From assembly GCF_021458635.1 (NCBI RefSeq), contig NZ_JAIRDQ010000001.1, positions 310,001 to 374,000 of the forward strand: a DNA stretch of 64,000 nucleotides, read 5' to 3'. Within the stretch, counting starts at the first letter, position 1. Each line of letters begins with the position of its first letter. Under the pieces are notes generated by a model. That model worked only from the letters and a program-made list of their open reading frames with translations. It did no database searches and was not told the origin of the DNA. The DNA is from Bradyrhizobium monzae. Its GTDB lineage: Bacteria > Pseudomonadota > Alphaproteobacteria > Rhizobiales > Xanthobacteraceae. The translations under genes and the position numbers were made by a program. Positions 42,665 to 51,043 of the stretch are shown piece by piece.

Positions 42665-42867
42665 CACAAAAGGAAAAGGCAGGGCCCTGGAAAGCCCTGC
42701 CTGTCCGTGTCGGCCTTCCCGGCATGACGGAAGAAAAAGGTGTATCCCCACCCCTCCCCGCGACCAGTGACCAAACTGTTTGACGCCCGTGTACAGGCCT
42801 CGCCGAGAACCTGGAAGAGAGCGGCGAGGCTTGCGACCTCGACCACCCTAGCAGCCGCGACGCGGTG
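42665..42867 (-). ncRNA. candidate small RNA
   Basis: Minus-strand transcription unit without protein: sigma-70-type promoter TTGCGT (42903-42898), 17 bp, CTATGC (42880-42875), then about 200 nt ending in a strong intrinsic terminator, stem AGGCAGGGC / GCCCTGCCT (42702-42677) followed by TTTCCTTTT on the minus strand. Inside, GCCTCGCCG and CGGCGAGGC (42831-42798) form a 9-bp hairpin with a 16-nt loop. The terminator is upstream of the rhomboid start and has no other minus-strand gene to serve. The identity (for instance 6S RNA) was considered but cannot be shown. Ends are estimates. Confidence 0.5.
42677..42702 (-). terminator. intrinsic terminator of the candidate small RNA
   Basis: 9-bp perfect GC-rich stem with 8-nt loop. 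Only on the minus strand is it followed by a U-tract (TTTTCCTTTT); on the plus strand GTCCGTGTC follows. This fixes the transcript direction. Confidence 0.75.
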
Positions 42868-42874
42868 CGAAAGC

Positions 42875-42903
42875 GCATAGTTAATTTAACGTTAACGACG
42901 CAA
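42875..42903 (-). promoter_or_regulatory. promoter with CtrA box in its spacer
   Basis: TTGCGT-N17-CTATGC on the minus strand. The spacer (42881-42897) holds TTAATTTAACGTTAAC, which is an exact TTAA-N7-TTAAC CtrA box (42881-42896 on the plus strand). Binding there would occlude RNA polymerase, so repression of the small RNA is the simplest reading; the PAS gene 150 bp to the right is an alternative target. Confidence 0.5.
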
Positions 42904-43045
42904 AGGCAGCGCGCGCGAGGCCAAAAACGCGCCCCCGGCATGGACGCTGCAATTCCCCTCCTGCACAACAACACAGGGATCTCAGGTGCACTGAAGCGGG
43001 ACAGGGTTGTCCCATGAGGTTGCGCCGAGGGGTAAGCGTTCAGTC

Positions 43046-43600
43046 ATGAAACATCCGTCGAGCCGCGCGTTCTTCGCGTATTGGGACAAGAAGCGCGGCA
43101 GTGCGCGGGCACCTGACAGGGCCGATATAGACCCGGCCGCCGTGCGCGAGCTGCTCGGCGACATCTTCGTCCTGTCCTGCGAGCCGAAGCTCGGCTTTCC
43201 CTTCCGCGTCGCCGGCACCCGCGTCTGTGCCCTCGCTGGCCTCGATCTCAAGGACCAGAGCTTTGCCGCGCTGTTTACGGAAGGTTGCCGTAGCGAGATC
43301 GCGGAGATAGCGACCATCGTCGCCGACGAGACGCTCGGCGCCATTGCCGGTATCACGGCCACGCGCGAGGACGGCAGCAAGGCTCATCTCGAGCTGCTGC
43401 TGCTGCCCTTCAACGCTCGCCCGCACACGCCGGTCAGCGTGACTGGCGTGCTCGCGCCGTTCGACGACGAATGCGGCGCGCTCGGCCCGTTCACCGTCAC
43501 CTCCTGGCGCTATCTGCACCAGCCGGAGAAATTGTTGCCGCGCGCGATCCGCAAGCTGCAGATCGCACGCGGTCTGATGGTGTATGAAGGGCTGCGGTAG
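43046..43600 (+). CDS. PAS-domain protein (PAS_5 / DUF1457 type)
   Basis: 184 residues from the ATG at 43046. The core FFAYWDKKRGSARAPDRADI, LGDIFVLSCEPKLGFPFRVA-GTRVCALAGLDLKDQSF and GITATREDGSKAHLELLLLP matches the rhizobial PAS family in which an R-x-P-x-R-x-D-I-D-P motif near the N-terminus is diagnostic. No output domain is attached. Such orphan PAS proteins are frequent in Bradyrhizobium and may sense small ligands. The upstream CtrA box and small-RNA promoter could influence it. Confidence 0.82.
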   Translation: MKHPSSRAFFAYWDKKRGSARAPDRADIDPAAVRELLGDIFVLSCEPKLGFPFRVAGTRVCALAGLDLKDQSFAALFTEGCRSEIAEIATIVADETLGAIAGITATREDGSKAHLELLLLPFNARPHTPVSVTGVLAPFDDECGALGPFTVTSWRYLHQPEKLLPRAIRKLQIARGLMVYEGLR

Positions 43601-43664
43601 TTTTCGTGTCGTTGTATGCGACCGCTGCGACCTCGATGCCGCCTCTCACCTGGATGACACAACC

Positions 43665-44093
43665 ATGTCCGACATCATCAATTTCGGCTCGCTTCAGCTC
43701 CGCTTCCTGCACAGCAAGGACGACACCGATGGCAACGTCGACATCTTCGAAATGACGCTACAGCCGAATGCGCGGATGCCGATCCCGCACTATCACGACC
43801 GCTGGGACGAAACGATCTACGGGCTGTCCGGCGTCTCGACCTGGACGATCGACGGCGCGCAGACCGATCTTGGCCCCAGAGAATCCGTCTTCATCAAGCG
43901 CGGCGTCGTGCACGGCTTTACCAACCGTTCGACGGAGCCGGCGACCTGCCTGTGCATCCTGAGCCCCGGGGTGCTGGGACCGCAATATTTTACGGAGATG
44001 GCCGCGCTCGTGACGACCGGCACGCCACCCGATCCCGCGAGGATGAAAGAGACGATGCTGCGCTACGGTCTGGTACCGGCTCCGCCTGCGTAA
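43665..44093 (+). CDS. cupin-domain protein
   Basis: 142 residues from the ATG at 43665. Cupin motif 1 is MPIPHYHDRWDETIYGLSGV (His, His, Glu) and motif 2 GPRESVFIKRGVVHGFTNRS with the last His, so the metal site HxH...E...H is complete. It is a single-domain small cupin, a class that includes dioxygenases and isomerases as well as binding proteins. The substrate is unknown. It follows the PAS gene by 64 bp in the same direction. Confidence 0.88.
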   Translation: MSDIINFGSLQLRFLHSKDDTDGNVDIFEMTLQPNARMPIPHYHDRWDETIYGLSGVSTWTIDGAQTDLGPRESVFIKRGVVHGFTNRSTEPATCLCILSPGVLGPQYFTEMAALVTTGTPPDPARMKETMLRYGLVPAPPA

Positions 44094-44153
44094 AGGGCAC
44101 GATGTCAGGACAGGCTGCGTGGTACAACCCGTCCCGCGCATCTCGGAGATCGC

Positions 44154-44543
44154 TTACGGCATCGCCAGATGCCAGGCGCCGTTCAGGAAGCCGTCGCCGG
44201 TGACGTCGCCGGGCTTGGTGTCCTTGGCGAAAGTGTAGAGCGGCTTGCCCTTGTGCGCCCACTGCTTGGAGCCGTCGTCGCGGGTGATGATGGTGTAGCC
44301 GTCGCCGGCGGCATCGCTGGCCTCGGCCTTCAGCGCCGGCCAGTTTGTCGCACACGGGCCGTTGCAGGCCGACTTGCCGTCCATGTCCTTGTCGAAGGTG
44401 TAGAGCGACATGCCCTTGGCGTCGGTGAGCACGCTGCCCTTGTCGGTCTTGCCGGTCTTGGTCGGCGGCGCTGCGAAGGCAGCCGAGGTAAGCGCGAGCG
44501 TTGCCGCGAGCGTGAGCGCGAGGCGGATCGAGGATGTCGTCAT
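44154..44543 (-). CDS. secreted COG4315-type repeat protein
   Basis: 129 residues from the ATG at 44543, with AGGAG spaced seven bases. Signal peptide MTTSSIRLALTLAATLALTS-AAFA. The mature protein has two copies of the YTFxKDxxG motif of COG4315: LYTFDKDMDGKSACNGPCAT-NWP and LYTFAKDTKPGDVTGDGFLN-GAWH, with two Cys in the first. These periplasmic proteins are widespread but uncharacterised; some are lipoproteins, which this one is not. The second unit lacks the Cys pair. Confidence 0.85.
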   Translation of the reverse strand: MTTSSIRLALTLAATLALTSAAFAAPPTKTGKTDKGSVLTDAKGMSLYTFDKDMDGKSACNGPCATNWPALKAEASDAAGDGYTIITRDDGSKQWAHKGKPLYTFAKDTKPGDVTGDGFLNGAWHLAMP

Positions 44544-44686
44544 GGTGTCTCCTGTCATGCAATTGGCTTGCACGAGGTAGGACGCCGCAATGCGCGCGGT
44601 ATTCCTGAAACGGCGGTAAAGATATTTTTGGCTGCGCACATCAGCGCGGCGGAATAAATTACCGTGGTCGATACGGAACAGTCGAG

Positions 44687-45190
44687 ATGAGCAAGCCGCA
44701 TTGGCGCCGCGCACACGCCGAAGACATCGAAGCGATCAGCGCGATCGCGGCGCAAATTCATCCTGATCTCCCCGAGCGCCCCGAGGTGCTTTCCGAGAAG
44801 ATGCGGCTTTATCCGGACGGCTGCCGCGTGCTCGCCGCCGGCGATGAGATCGCGGGCTATGGCCTCGCCCATCCCTGGATGCAGCAGCGCATCCCTCCGC
44901 TCGACCGTTTCCTTGACCGATTGCCCGACGCGGCCGACTGTCTCTATGTGCACGACGTCGCCGTGCTGCCCGACTTCCGCGGCGGCACGACGCGCGCTTA
45001 TGTCGCGGAGATCGAGGAGCTCGCACGATCATCAGGCATCGCAACGCTTGCGCTGGTCTCGGTCTACGGCACGCGACCGCTATGGGAGCGTCTCGGCTTC
45101 CAAGGCATCGCCCCCGACGCGGCGCTGCGCGACAAGCTTTTGTCCTACGGCGCGAGCGCGACCTACATGCTGCGCGAGCTCGGCAAATAG
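44687..45190 (+). CDS. GNAT-family N-acetyltransferase
   Basis: 167 residues. WRRAHAEDIEAISAIAAQIH begins the GNAT fold; CLYVHDVAVLPDFRGGTTRA carries the acetyl-CoA pyrophosphate loop (motif A, RxxGxxxA variant RGGTTRAY), and LALVSVYGTRPLWERLGFQG motif B. It transfers acetyl from acetyl-CoA to an unknown amine. The weak P-loop (RGGTTR instead of RxxGxG) suggests altered binding. It is a stand-alone gene, divergent from the COG4315 gene. Confidence 0.85.
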   Translation: MSKPHWRRAHAEDIEAISAIAAQIHPDLPERPEVLSEKMRLYPDGCRVLAAGDEIAGYGLAHPWMQQRIPPLDRFLDRLPDAADCLYVHDVAVLPDFRGGTTRAYVAEIEELARSSGIATLALVSVYGTRPLWERLGFQGIAPDAALRDKLLSYGASATYMLRELGK

Positions 45191-45326
45191 CCCCTCCCCG
45201 CGCGGCGCGCCTCACGCGGGCGTGACGCCGGGCGCGTGTGTGTGCGTCGAACCGGTTTCGATCAGCCCCCGTCGAAGGACTGTGCGAGCCGTTCCGGTCT
45301 CGCCGAACCGAGGCTGGAGAATCCGC

Positions 45327-45644
45327 ATGAAACTCACATTGCGCCGAGCGGTTTTGATTGCATTCGCTGCAACGACCACGTTCACCGCAACCAGCGCCAA
45401 CGCGCTGCAATACCGTACCTATGGCTGCGACGTCGCCGTCTTCGGCGGCTGTGGCGTCCTCAACCTGCAGGACCCGCCTGCACCGCGTCCCATCGTTCGC
45501 ATCAACCGCGATACGTCACCGACCTACATGAAGCAGATCGACCCGCGCTACAGCTCGGCCATGCGTGATGCCGGCGGAGGTGGTGGAGGCGGCGGTGGTG
45601 GTGGAGGTGGTGGAGGTGGAGGAGGTGGCGGCGGTGGCCGCTGA
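45327..45644 (+). CDS. secreted protein ending in 22 consecutive glycines
   Basis: 105 residues. Start at the ATG at 45327 with CTGGAGAATCCGC upstream. Signal peptide MKLTLRRAVLIAFAATTTFT-ATSANA, then LQYRTYGCDVAVFGGCGVLN, QDPPAPRPIVRINRDTSPTY and MKQIDPRYSSAMRDA, followed by 22 Gly and a final Arg. The Gly run uses mixed GGT, GGA and GGC codons, so it is not a simple DNA microsatellite. Two Cys could form a disulfide. A terminator follows after 16 bp. Function unknown. Confidence 0.75.
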   Translation: MKLTLRRAVLIAFAATTTFTATSANALQYRTYGCDVAVFGGCGVLNLQDPPAPRPIVRINRDTSPTYMKQIDPRYSSAMRDAGGGGGGGGGGGGGGGGGGGGGGR

Positions 45645-45660
45645 GCTTACGACCCTTCAG

Positions 45661-45692
45661 ATGATGTCGCCGGTGAAATCCGGCGACATCAT
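45661..45692. terminator. bidirectional terminator between convergent genes
   Basis: Perfect 13-bp stem ATGATGTCGCCGG / CCGGCGACATCAT with a 6-nt TGAAAT loop, between the Gly-rich protein gene (+) and the helicase gene (-). Confidence 0.75.
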
Positions 45693-45718
45693 TGCTGTCT
45701 GCGCTGACGGGCGGCCGC

Positions 45719-47749
45719 TCAACCGCGGTGCTTCTTCTTGCCCTTTTTTCCGGAGGCGCCCGGCCATTCGGTGACCGACGGCGCATGTTTGGCGTCGCCC
45801 GATTTGCTTCCGAATGTCTTGTCTTTCTTCCCAAATGCCGGCTTGCCGAATTTGCCGCCGTCATGAGGCTTGACGTGAGTCTTGTCGTAAGGTTTGGCGT
45901 GCGGCTTGCCATGGTGCTTGGCGTCGGGCTTTCCCCGCGGCCTGTCGTGCTGCTTCGGCCCGTTCGCGTTCCAGGGATCGTCGCTGCGGCGGGCAGCATG
46001 ATCGTCGCCACCTTCATCGCGCTGCGGACCGCGTGAGCGCTTCTCGGCTGGCTCCTGCGCTTGCGGCGCACCCGTCATCGGCTCGAGGCGGATGCTGTCT
46101 TCCTTGTCCGGACGCTTGATCTTGGCAGCGAAGGATTCCGCAACCCGCTCGGAAATTTCGAACTCGGTCGTGGTGTCCATGATCTTGATGGCGCCGATGT
46201 CGCCCTTGTCGATGCCGCCACGACGGCAAATCATCGGCAACAGCCAGCGCGCTTCCGCATTCTTTCTTCGTCCGATGTTGGCTCGAAACCATACGGTGGG
46301 CTCGCCCATGCCATGCTTCGGCGACGATTTCCCCGATTTGGGTCGAGGCCTCTCGGAGCGGTCATCGCCGCGCGGCGTGCGATCGCCACGCGGCGCCCGA
46401 TCATCGCGGTGACGATCGTCACGCGGCCGGCTGCTTCGCTCGCCGGGATCGAGAATGTCTTCCGGCGACGGCAGCCGTGCGCGATAGAGCCGTGCCAGCG
46501 CTGCGGCGATGTCCTCGGCCGACCGCTCGGCCAGCAATGCCTTCGCCAGCTCGAGATCGTCGGCGGACGTCTCCTCGGTGAACAACACGTCCTTCATGCG
46601 CTCATGATCGAGCTTGCGAATCTCATCCGCCTGCGGCGCCGTGCCCCAGTTCGCCTCGATGCCGGACAGATTCAACAAGACCTCTGCACGCCGCCGTCGT
46701 ATCGGCGGCACCAGCAGAACGCTGACGCCCTTTCGTCCTGCACGTCCGGTGCGGCCTGAGCGATGTTGCATGACCTCCGCATCATTGGGCAGATCCGCGT
46801 GAATGACGAGGTCGAGGCTCGGCAGGTCGATGCCGCGGGCGGCAACGTCGGTCGCGACGCAAATGCGGGCGCGCCCGTCCCGGAGCGACTGGAGCGCCAG
46901 GGTGCGCTCGTTCTGCGTCAATTCGCCGGAGAGTGCGACGACGGAGAAACCGCGCTCCAGCAGTGCTGCCTGCAAATGCCTGACGGCATCGCGCGTGTTG
47001 CAAAACACCAGTGCGCTCGGCGACTCGTAGAAGCGCAACACGTTGACGACCGCGTGCTCGACATCGCCGGCAGCGACCCGGATGGCGCGGTACTCGATAT
47101 CGGCGTGACCGCCCTCATCGCCCGCGACCTCGATCCGGAACGCCTGCTGCTGATACTGCTTCGCCAAGGCCACGATGCCGCGCGGAAACGTCGCCGAGAA
47201 CAACAAGGTGCGGCGCGTGTCCGGGGTGGTCTTGAGGATGAACTCCATGTCCTCACGAAAGCCGAGATTGAGCATTTCGTCGGCCTCGTCGAGCACAACG
47301 ACCTTCAATTCCGAGATGTCGAGACGGTTGCGCCGCAAATGATCGCACAGACGGCCGGGCGTGCCGACGACGATATGGGCGCCCGCGGCCAGCTCGCGCT
47401 GCTCGCGGCGCGGGTCCATGCCGCCGACGCAAGAGACGACGCGCGCACGCGCTTGCGCATAGAGCCATGTCAGTTCGCGCTGGACCTGCAAGGCGAGCTC
47501 GCGGGTCGGCGCGACGATCAAAGCCAGAGGCGCTGCGGCCTGCTCGAACTGCTCGGCACCATCAAGCAAATCCTTGGCCATGGCCAAACCGTAAGCGACG
47601 GTCTTGCCCGAGCCGGTCTGGGCCGACACCAGAAGGTCGCGGTCGATCGCATCCTCGCCGAGCACGGCGAGCTGAACGGGGGTCGGTGAATCGTAATTGC
47701 GCTCAGCCAAGGCACGGGCGAGCGGCGGGGTCAGGGCCGGAAAGGACAC
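45719..47749 (-). CDS. DEAD-box RNA helicase with RNA-binding domain and charged tail
   Basis: 676 residues. Motifs in order: Q (YDSPTPVQ), I AQTGSGKT, Ia PTRELA, GG, Ib TPGR, II DEAD, III SAT, IV ALVFCNTRDAVRHL, V ATDVAARGID, VI HRSGRTGRAGRKG, so the ATPase is complete. A DbpA/CsdA-type RNA-binding domain follows (VWFRANIGRRKNAEARWLLP, IGAIKIMDTTTEFEISERVA, about 480-560). Before it is an Arg/Asp-rich linker (RPRDDRHRDDRAPRGDRTPR) and after it a long Lys/His/Pro tail (GKPDAKHHGKPHAKPYDKTH) typical of disordered RNA-binding regions. Likely acts in ribosome assembly or cold adaptation. Confidence 0.95.
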   Translation of the reverse strand: MSFPALTPPLARALAERNYDSPTPVQLAVLGEDAIDRDLLVSAQTGSGKTVAYGLAMAKDLLDGAEQFEQAAAPLALIVAPTRELALQVQRELTWLYAQARARVVSCVGGMDPRREQRELAAGAHIVVGTPGRLCDHLRRNRLDISELKVVVLDEADEMLNLGFREDMEFILKTTPDTRRTLLFSATFPRGIVALAKQYQQQAFRIEVAGDEGGHADIEYRAIRVAAGDVEHAVVNVLRFYESPSALVFCNTRDAVRHLQAALLERGFSVVALSGELTQNERTLALQSLRDGRARICVATDVAARGIDLPSLDLVIHADLPNDAEVMQHRSGRTGRAGRKGVSVLLVPPIRRRRAEVLLNLSGIEANWGTAPQADEIRKLDHERMKDVLFTEETSADDLELAKALLAERSAEDIAAALARLYRARLPSPEDILDPGERSSRPRDDRHRDDRAPRGDRTPRGDDRSERPRPKSGKSSPKHGMGEPTVWFRANIGRRKNAEARWLLPMICRRGGIDKGDIGAIKIMDTTTEFEISERVAESFAAKIKRPDKEDSIRLEPMTGAPQAQEPAEKRSRGPQRDEGGDDHAARRSDDPWNANGPKQHDRPRGKPDAKHHGKPHAKPYDKTHVKPHDGGKFGKPAFGKKDKTFGSKSGDAKHAPSVTEWPGASGKKGKKKHRG

Positions 47750-48050
47750 GGAATGGAAAACCTTGGTTGGTCCGGGGGCGCGGAACGGAAAGCCGAGGGG
47801 CCCGCAGTCACTGCAGAAGGCCCGGTCACACCCATCATGATTTTGATTTGGAGGCTCTTTACGCCAGAAGCGGCCAAATCACCATGGCTTTGATGCATGG
47901 CATTGGCGACAGGGTGAACAAGCCCGGGATGCTCGGCCCCGCATTTTTGGCCCGCTTTGACGCCTCCAACGCGCTTTTGGGCTGAAACGGCGGACTTTTG
48001 CGGTCATCTCGTCTAAATTGTGCGCGATCGGAGGTGCCAGGGATGCATCC
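47750..48050. other. intergenic region upstream of the helicase and YkgJ-like genes
   Basis: About 300 bp. The only small reading frame (47884-47985, MALMHGIGDRVNKPG...) lacks a ribosome site and known motif. No clear structural element was seen. Confidence 0.4.
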
Positions 48051-48593
48051 ATGACCTCGTCGGGCCGACGTCAGTGCGGCGACTGCACGCTTTGCTGCAA
48101 GGTAATGGCGATCGAGGCGCTCGCCAAGCCGACGGGCATCTGGTGCGCTCATTGCAAGCCCGGCCGCGGCTGCGCGATCTACGCCAACCGGCCTGCCGAA
48201 TGCGAAAGCTTCAGTTGCCTTTGGCTCGTCAACGACCTCCTGGACGAGCGCTGGAAGCCGAGCCGCTCCAAGCTGGTTCTGACCACGTCCGAGGACGGCG
48301 TCGAGATCCGCTGCGACCCGGGCTCTCCCAATGCCTGGCGCAAGGAGCCCTACGCCAGCGAGATCCGTGCCTGGGCCGAGGAAGGCGAGCGCAACGACAT
48401 GACCGTCGTCGTGATTGTCGGCCAGCGCATGATCCTCGTCACGCCGGAGCGCGAGTTCGATCTCGGCATCGTCGGAGCGGATGAACGCATCGTGCGCGAG
48501 TTGGAGGGTACCAAGGTGGTGGGCGCGACGGTGGTGAAGGCGGGTGAGCTTGATGCCTCCTCAGATGTCGATGGAGCGGGATCGGCCGGTTGA
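48051..48593 (+). CDS. YkgJ-like zinc/iron-chelating CxxCxxCC protein
   Basis: 180 residues from the ATG at 48051 (an in-frame GTG at 48018 is possible). The Cys pattern CGDCTLCCKV, WCAHCKPGRGCAIYANRPAE, ECESFSC matches the YkgJ / Fe-S or zinc chelating family (CxxCxxCC and later CxxY). No enzymatic activity is established for most members. The mid-domain (WKPSRSKLVLTTSEDGVEIR) is also conserved. It is followed after 73 bp by a cupin gene on the same strand. Confidence 0.88.
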   Translation: MTSSGRRQCGDCTLCCKVMAIEALAKPTGIWCAHCKPGRGCAIYANRPAECESFSCLWLVNDLLDERWKPSRSKLVLTTSEDGVEIRCDPGSPNAWRKEPYASEIRAWAEEGERNDMTVVVIVGQRMILVTPEREFDLGIVGADERIVRELEGTKVVGATVVKAGELDASSDVDGAGSAG

Positions 48594-48666
48594 CGGATAC
48601 AAGTCTTGCCGCGGCGGCCGTTCGATCCCAAATCTTGCCTCACGAGAGCGGAATACGGGAGAGCAC

Positions 48667-49020
48667 ATGGCCGACAGCATATCGCTTGCCGACAAGCTCG
48701 CGACCTTTCAGGAGTTCTGGTCGCCGCGCACGGTCACGACGTTCAACGGTTGCGACGTGATGGTGGTGAAGGTGAAGGGAGAATTCACCTGGCACAAGCA
48801 CGACGACACCGACGATTTCTTTCTGGTCCTGAAAGGCGTGCTGGACATCGAGTTGCGGGACCGCACCGTGACGCTCGGGCCGGGCGAGCTCTATGTCGTG
48901 CCCAAGGGCGCCGAGCACCGTCCGGTGGCCCGCGAGGAGGTTCACCTGATGCTGATTGAGCCGACGGGCACGCCGAACACAGGCGACAAGGCCACCGCCG
49001 CAGCGCGCAAGCTCGCATAG
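48667..49020 (+). CDS. small cupin-domain protein
   Basis: 117 residues, GGGAGAGC upstream. Cupin motif 1 FTWHKHDDTDDFFLVLKGVL (His, His and Asp/Glu) and motif 2 LGPGELYVVPKGAEHRPVA with the last His. MADSISLADKLATFQEFWSP forms an N-terminal helix seen in the DUF4437-like or RmlC-like short cupins. Metal-binding residues are present. Substrate unknown; its link with the YkgJ-like gene upstream may be only positional. Confidence 0.88.
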   Translation: MADSISLADKLATFQEFWSPRTVTTFNGCDVMVVKVKGEFTWHKHDDTDDFFLVLKGVLDIELRDRTVTLGPGELYVVPKGAEHRPVAREEVHLMLIEPTGTPNTGDKATAAARKLA

Positions 49021-49031
49021 AAGGTGCGATT

Positions 49032-49544
49032 CTAATCCTTGGAGGTCACGAGCCTGCTGAAGCTGCCAGCGAGCCTTGCCTTGGTCCGCACCACAGAATC
49101 TTTTGCCGAGTGGCTCAAGGCGCGGATGGCGCGCCAGGCTTCGGTCGCCTGCAGCCATGCCTTGATCTCGGTGAACTTCCCGTACACCCACGCGAATGCC
49201 GGAATCCGCATCAGCTTGTCGCGCGTAAGATGGAACAGGCGCTCGACCAGCACGAGCTTGAGCAGTTCGCAACCGACAAACGCCGCCACACCGCTGAGGA
49301 ACTGGCCGGTTGCGACGAGGTACGCGGCCAACGGCTTGATCGGCTCCAGAATGATCACGGGCACGGAAAACAGCGCCAGCGACGGATAAGGCGGCAGCGA
49401 TTTGATCCAGGCGCGCAGCCGCTTGAATTCGAAACGCCGCGCAAGCCAAGCCGAGATCGGACGCGCCACGGCCATGAACACTGCATCCACCAGGAAGTAG
49501 ATGGCTGCCAGGACGTATGTGACGGGTTTCAGGATTCGCTTCAC
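49032..49544 (-). CDS. integral membrane protein of unknown function
   Basis: 170 residues from the GTG at 49544, GGGAGAG upstream. About three hydrophobic helices: VTYVLAAIYFLVDAVFMAVA, LALFSVPVIILEPIKPLAAY and LVATGQFLSGVAAFVGCELL-KLVLVERLF, with basic loops, followed by a Lys/Arg-rich cytoplasmic C-terminus (DSVVRTKARLAGSFSRLVTS). The pattern LSGVAAFVGCELLKLVLVER, LFHLTRDKLMRIPAFAWVYG recurs in Rhizobiales proteins annotated hypothetical. Convergent with the cupin gene. Confidence 0.8.
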   Translation of the reverse strand: MKRILKPVTYVLAAIYFLVDAVFMAVARPISAWLARRFEFKRLRAWIKSLPPYPSLALFSVPVIILEPIKPLAAYLVATGQFLSGVAAFVGCELLKLVLVERLFHLTRDKLMRIPAFAWVYGKFTEIKAWLQATEAWRAIRALSHSAKDSVVRTKARLAGSFSRLVTSKD

Positions 49545-49701
49545 AACAACTCTCCCGCCAACTGAAAGCCGGAACCTTGACCTAAGTTTCACCGCGACGT
49601 GAATAAGTCGAGGATTCCCTGAGGAACTTTTGGGGCAGTCACCCTGCCCCACCTTAGATTTCGGCATGGATCTCCTGATTTATCGCGATGGACGGCATTG
49701 C

Positions 49702-50853
49702 CTATCCCACCAATTCCGGCCACGGCACGATGGTCGACTTCACCGTCTTCATCGCCATCGCGTCCTTCACGGCTCGCGCGACGCCGTCTTCCGTGAACGG
49801 ATAGATCGTTTGCATCTTCAGCCAGGGATATTTGTCGCGGGTGCGATAGAGCATGTCGACACCGAGCGGAAGATCGTTGCCGGTAAAGCCCCATGACCCC
49901 AGCACGTTGAGGTCCTTGGTGCAGATGCGGTGCCAGGAGGTCTCGATCGAACCGGCGTCGGTGAACTGGCCCATCTCGACATAGGTACCGCCGTCACGCA
50001 GCATCTCGATGCCTTCGGGGCCGGCGGTCGGATGGCCCGAGCAGTCCATCACCAGATCGGCGCCGAAGCCACCGACGATCTCGCGGACGCGCGCGATACG
50101 ATCCTGCGGCGATGTGATCTCCTCGATGTTCACGGTCGCTTCCGCGCCGAACTCGCGCGCGAGCTTGAGCCGCGGCTCTTCCGGCGCACCGACGCAGATG
50201 ACGCGCCCCGCTCCCATCTCGCGGGCGGCCGCAACCGCCAAAATGCCGATCGGGCCCGAGCCCTGGATCACCACCGTGTCGGCCCAGGTGAAGCCGCCGG
50301 CGCGGGTCGCACGGTTGAACGCGCGGATGCAGGAGGTCAGCGGCTCAGACAGCGCGCCAAGGCGCAGCGACATATCGTCGGGCAGCTTGTAGATCTTGGT
50401 GCCCGGCAGCATGTCGAGATCGACATAGACATATTCGGCCCATCCGCCCCACATGTGCGGCGCCTTGTCGAAGCCGAGATAGCGGCCGTAATAGACCGGA
50501 GTCAGGCATTTGTTGGCGGTCTGCGGATAGTGGATGCAGTAATAGCATTTGCCGCACGGCATCAGCGGCGGGATCATCACCTTCGATCCGAGCTTGAGCG
50601 GCTTGCTCATGAAATCCTCGGTGAATTCGTCGCCGCATTCGACGATGACGCCGCCAATCTCGTGGCCAAGCGTGAACGGCCAGGGCAGCGGCTTCGGCCA
50701 GTGACCTTTCAGGATGTGCAGATCGGTGCCGCAGACACCGCACGCGCCGATCTTGATCAGCGCACCCTTGCGGCCGACCTTCGGCCACGGCACGGTCTTG
50801 ATCACGGGCTCCGAGCCCGGTCCGGCGTGGGTGCAGACGCGGATCTGTTGCAT
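49702..50853 (-). CDS. zinc-dependent alcohol dehydrogenase-family protein
   Basis: 383 residues. GroES-like domain with catalytic zinc ligands in GACGVCGTDLHILKGHWPKP (Cys, Asp) and TLGHEIGGVIV (GHE), and the structural zinc lobe CGKCYYCIHYPQTANKC. Rossmann NAD-binding domain with VVIQGSGPIGILAVAAAREM-GAG. It probably oxidises an alcohol or polyol with NAD+. The sequence DKAPHMWGGWAEYVYV is typical of a group of alphaproteobacterial MDR enzymes whose substrate is not fixed. It is divergent from the desaturase gene. Confidence 0.92.
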   Translation of the reverse strand: MQQIRVCTHAGPGSEPVIKTVPWPKVGRKGALIKIGACGVCGTDLHILKGHWPKPLPWPFTLGHEIGGVIVECGDEFTEDFMSKPLKLGSKVMIPPLMPCGKCYYCIHYPQTANKCLTPVYYGRYLGFDKAPHMWGGWAEYVYVDLDMLPGTKIYKLPDDMSLRLGALSEPLTSCIRAFNRATRAGGFTWADTVVIQGSGPIGILAVAAAREMGAGRVICVGAPEEPRLKLAREFGAEATVNIEEITSPQDRIARVREIVGGFGADLVMDCSGHPTAGPEGIEMLRDGGTYVEMGQFTDAGSIETSWHRICTKDLNVLGSWGFTGNDLPLGVDMLYRTRDKYPWLKMQTIYPFTEDGVARAVKDAMAMKTVKSTIVPWPELVG

Positions 50854-51043
50854 GACTGTTTCCTCGCGGCTCGCTTGTTGTGTTTTGGTGGTGCGGGCTC
50901 GCGATCAGCCTATGACAGCCCTGCGACATTGGAAATACCAACGCAGGCGTTGACACGCCGCAGTTGTGTCCGCAGGTTGCGTGCACCGGAGTGATGCCTG
51001 CTTCGGACTTTCGCGGCGCGCCGCTCTCAGCCAGGATCAATCG

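Noticed and set aside
42665..42867. Naming the candidate small RNA as 6S, SRP or RNase P RNA
   Set aside because: None of the diagnostic sequences (for SRP the GGAA tetraloop context, for RNase P the GAGGAAAGTCC segment) is present, and the 6S fold could not be verified by hand.
47884..47985. Small frame MALMHGIGDRVNKPG... upstream of the YkgJ-like gene
   Set aside because: No ribosome site, no hydrophobic or structural pattern; likely chance.
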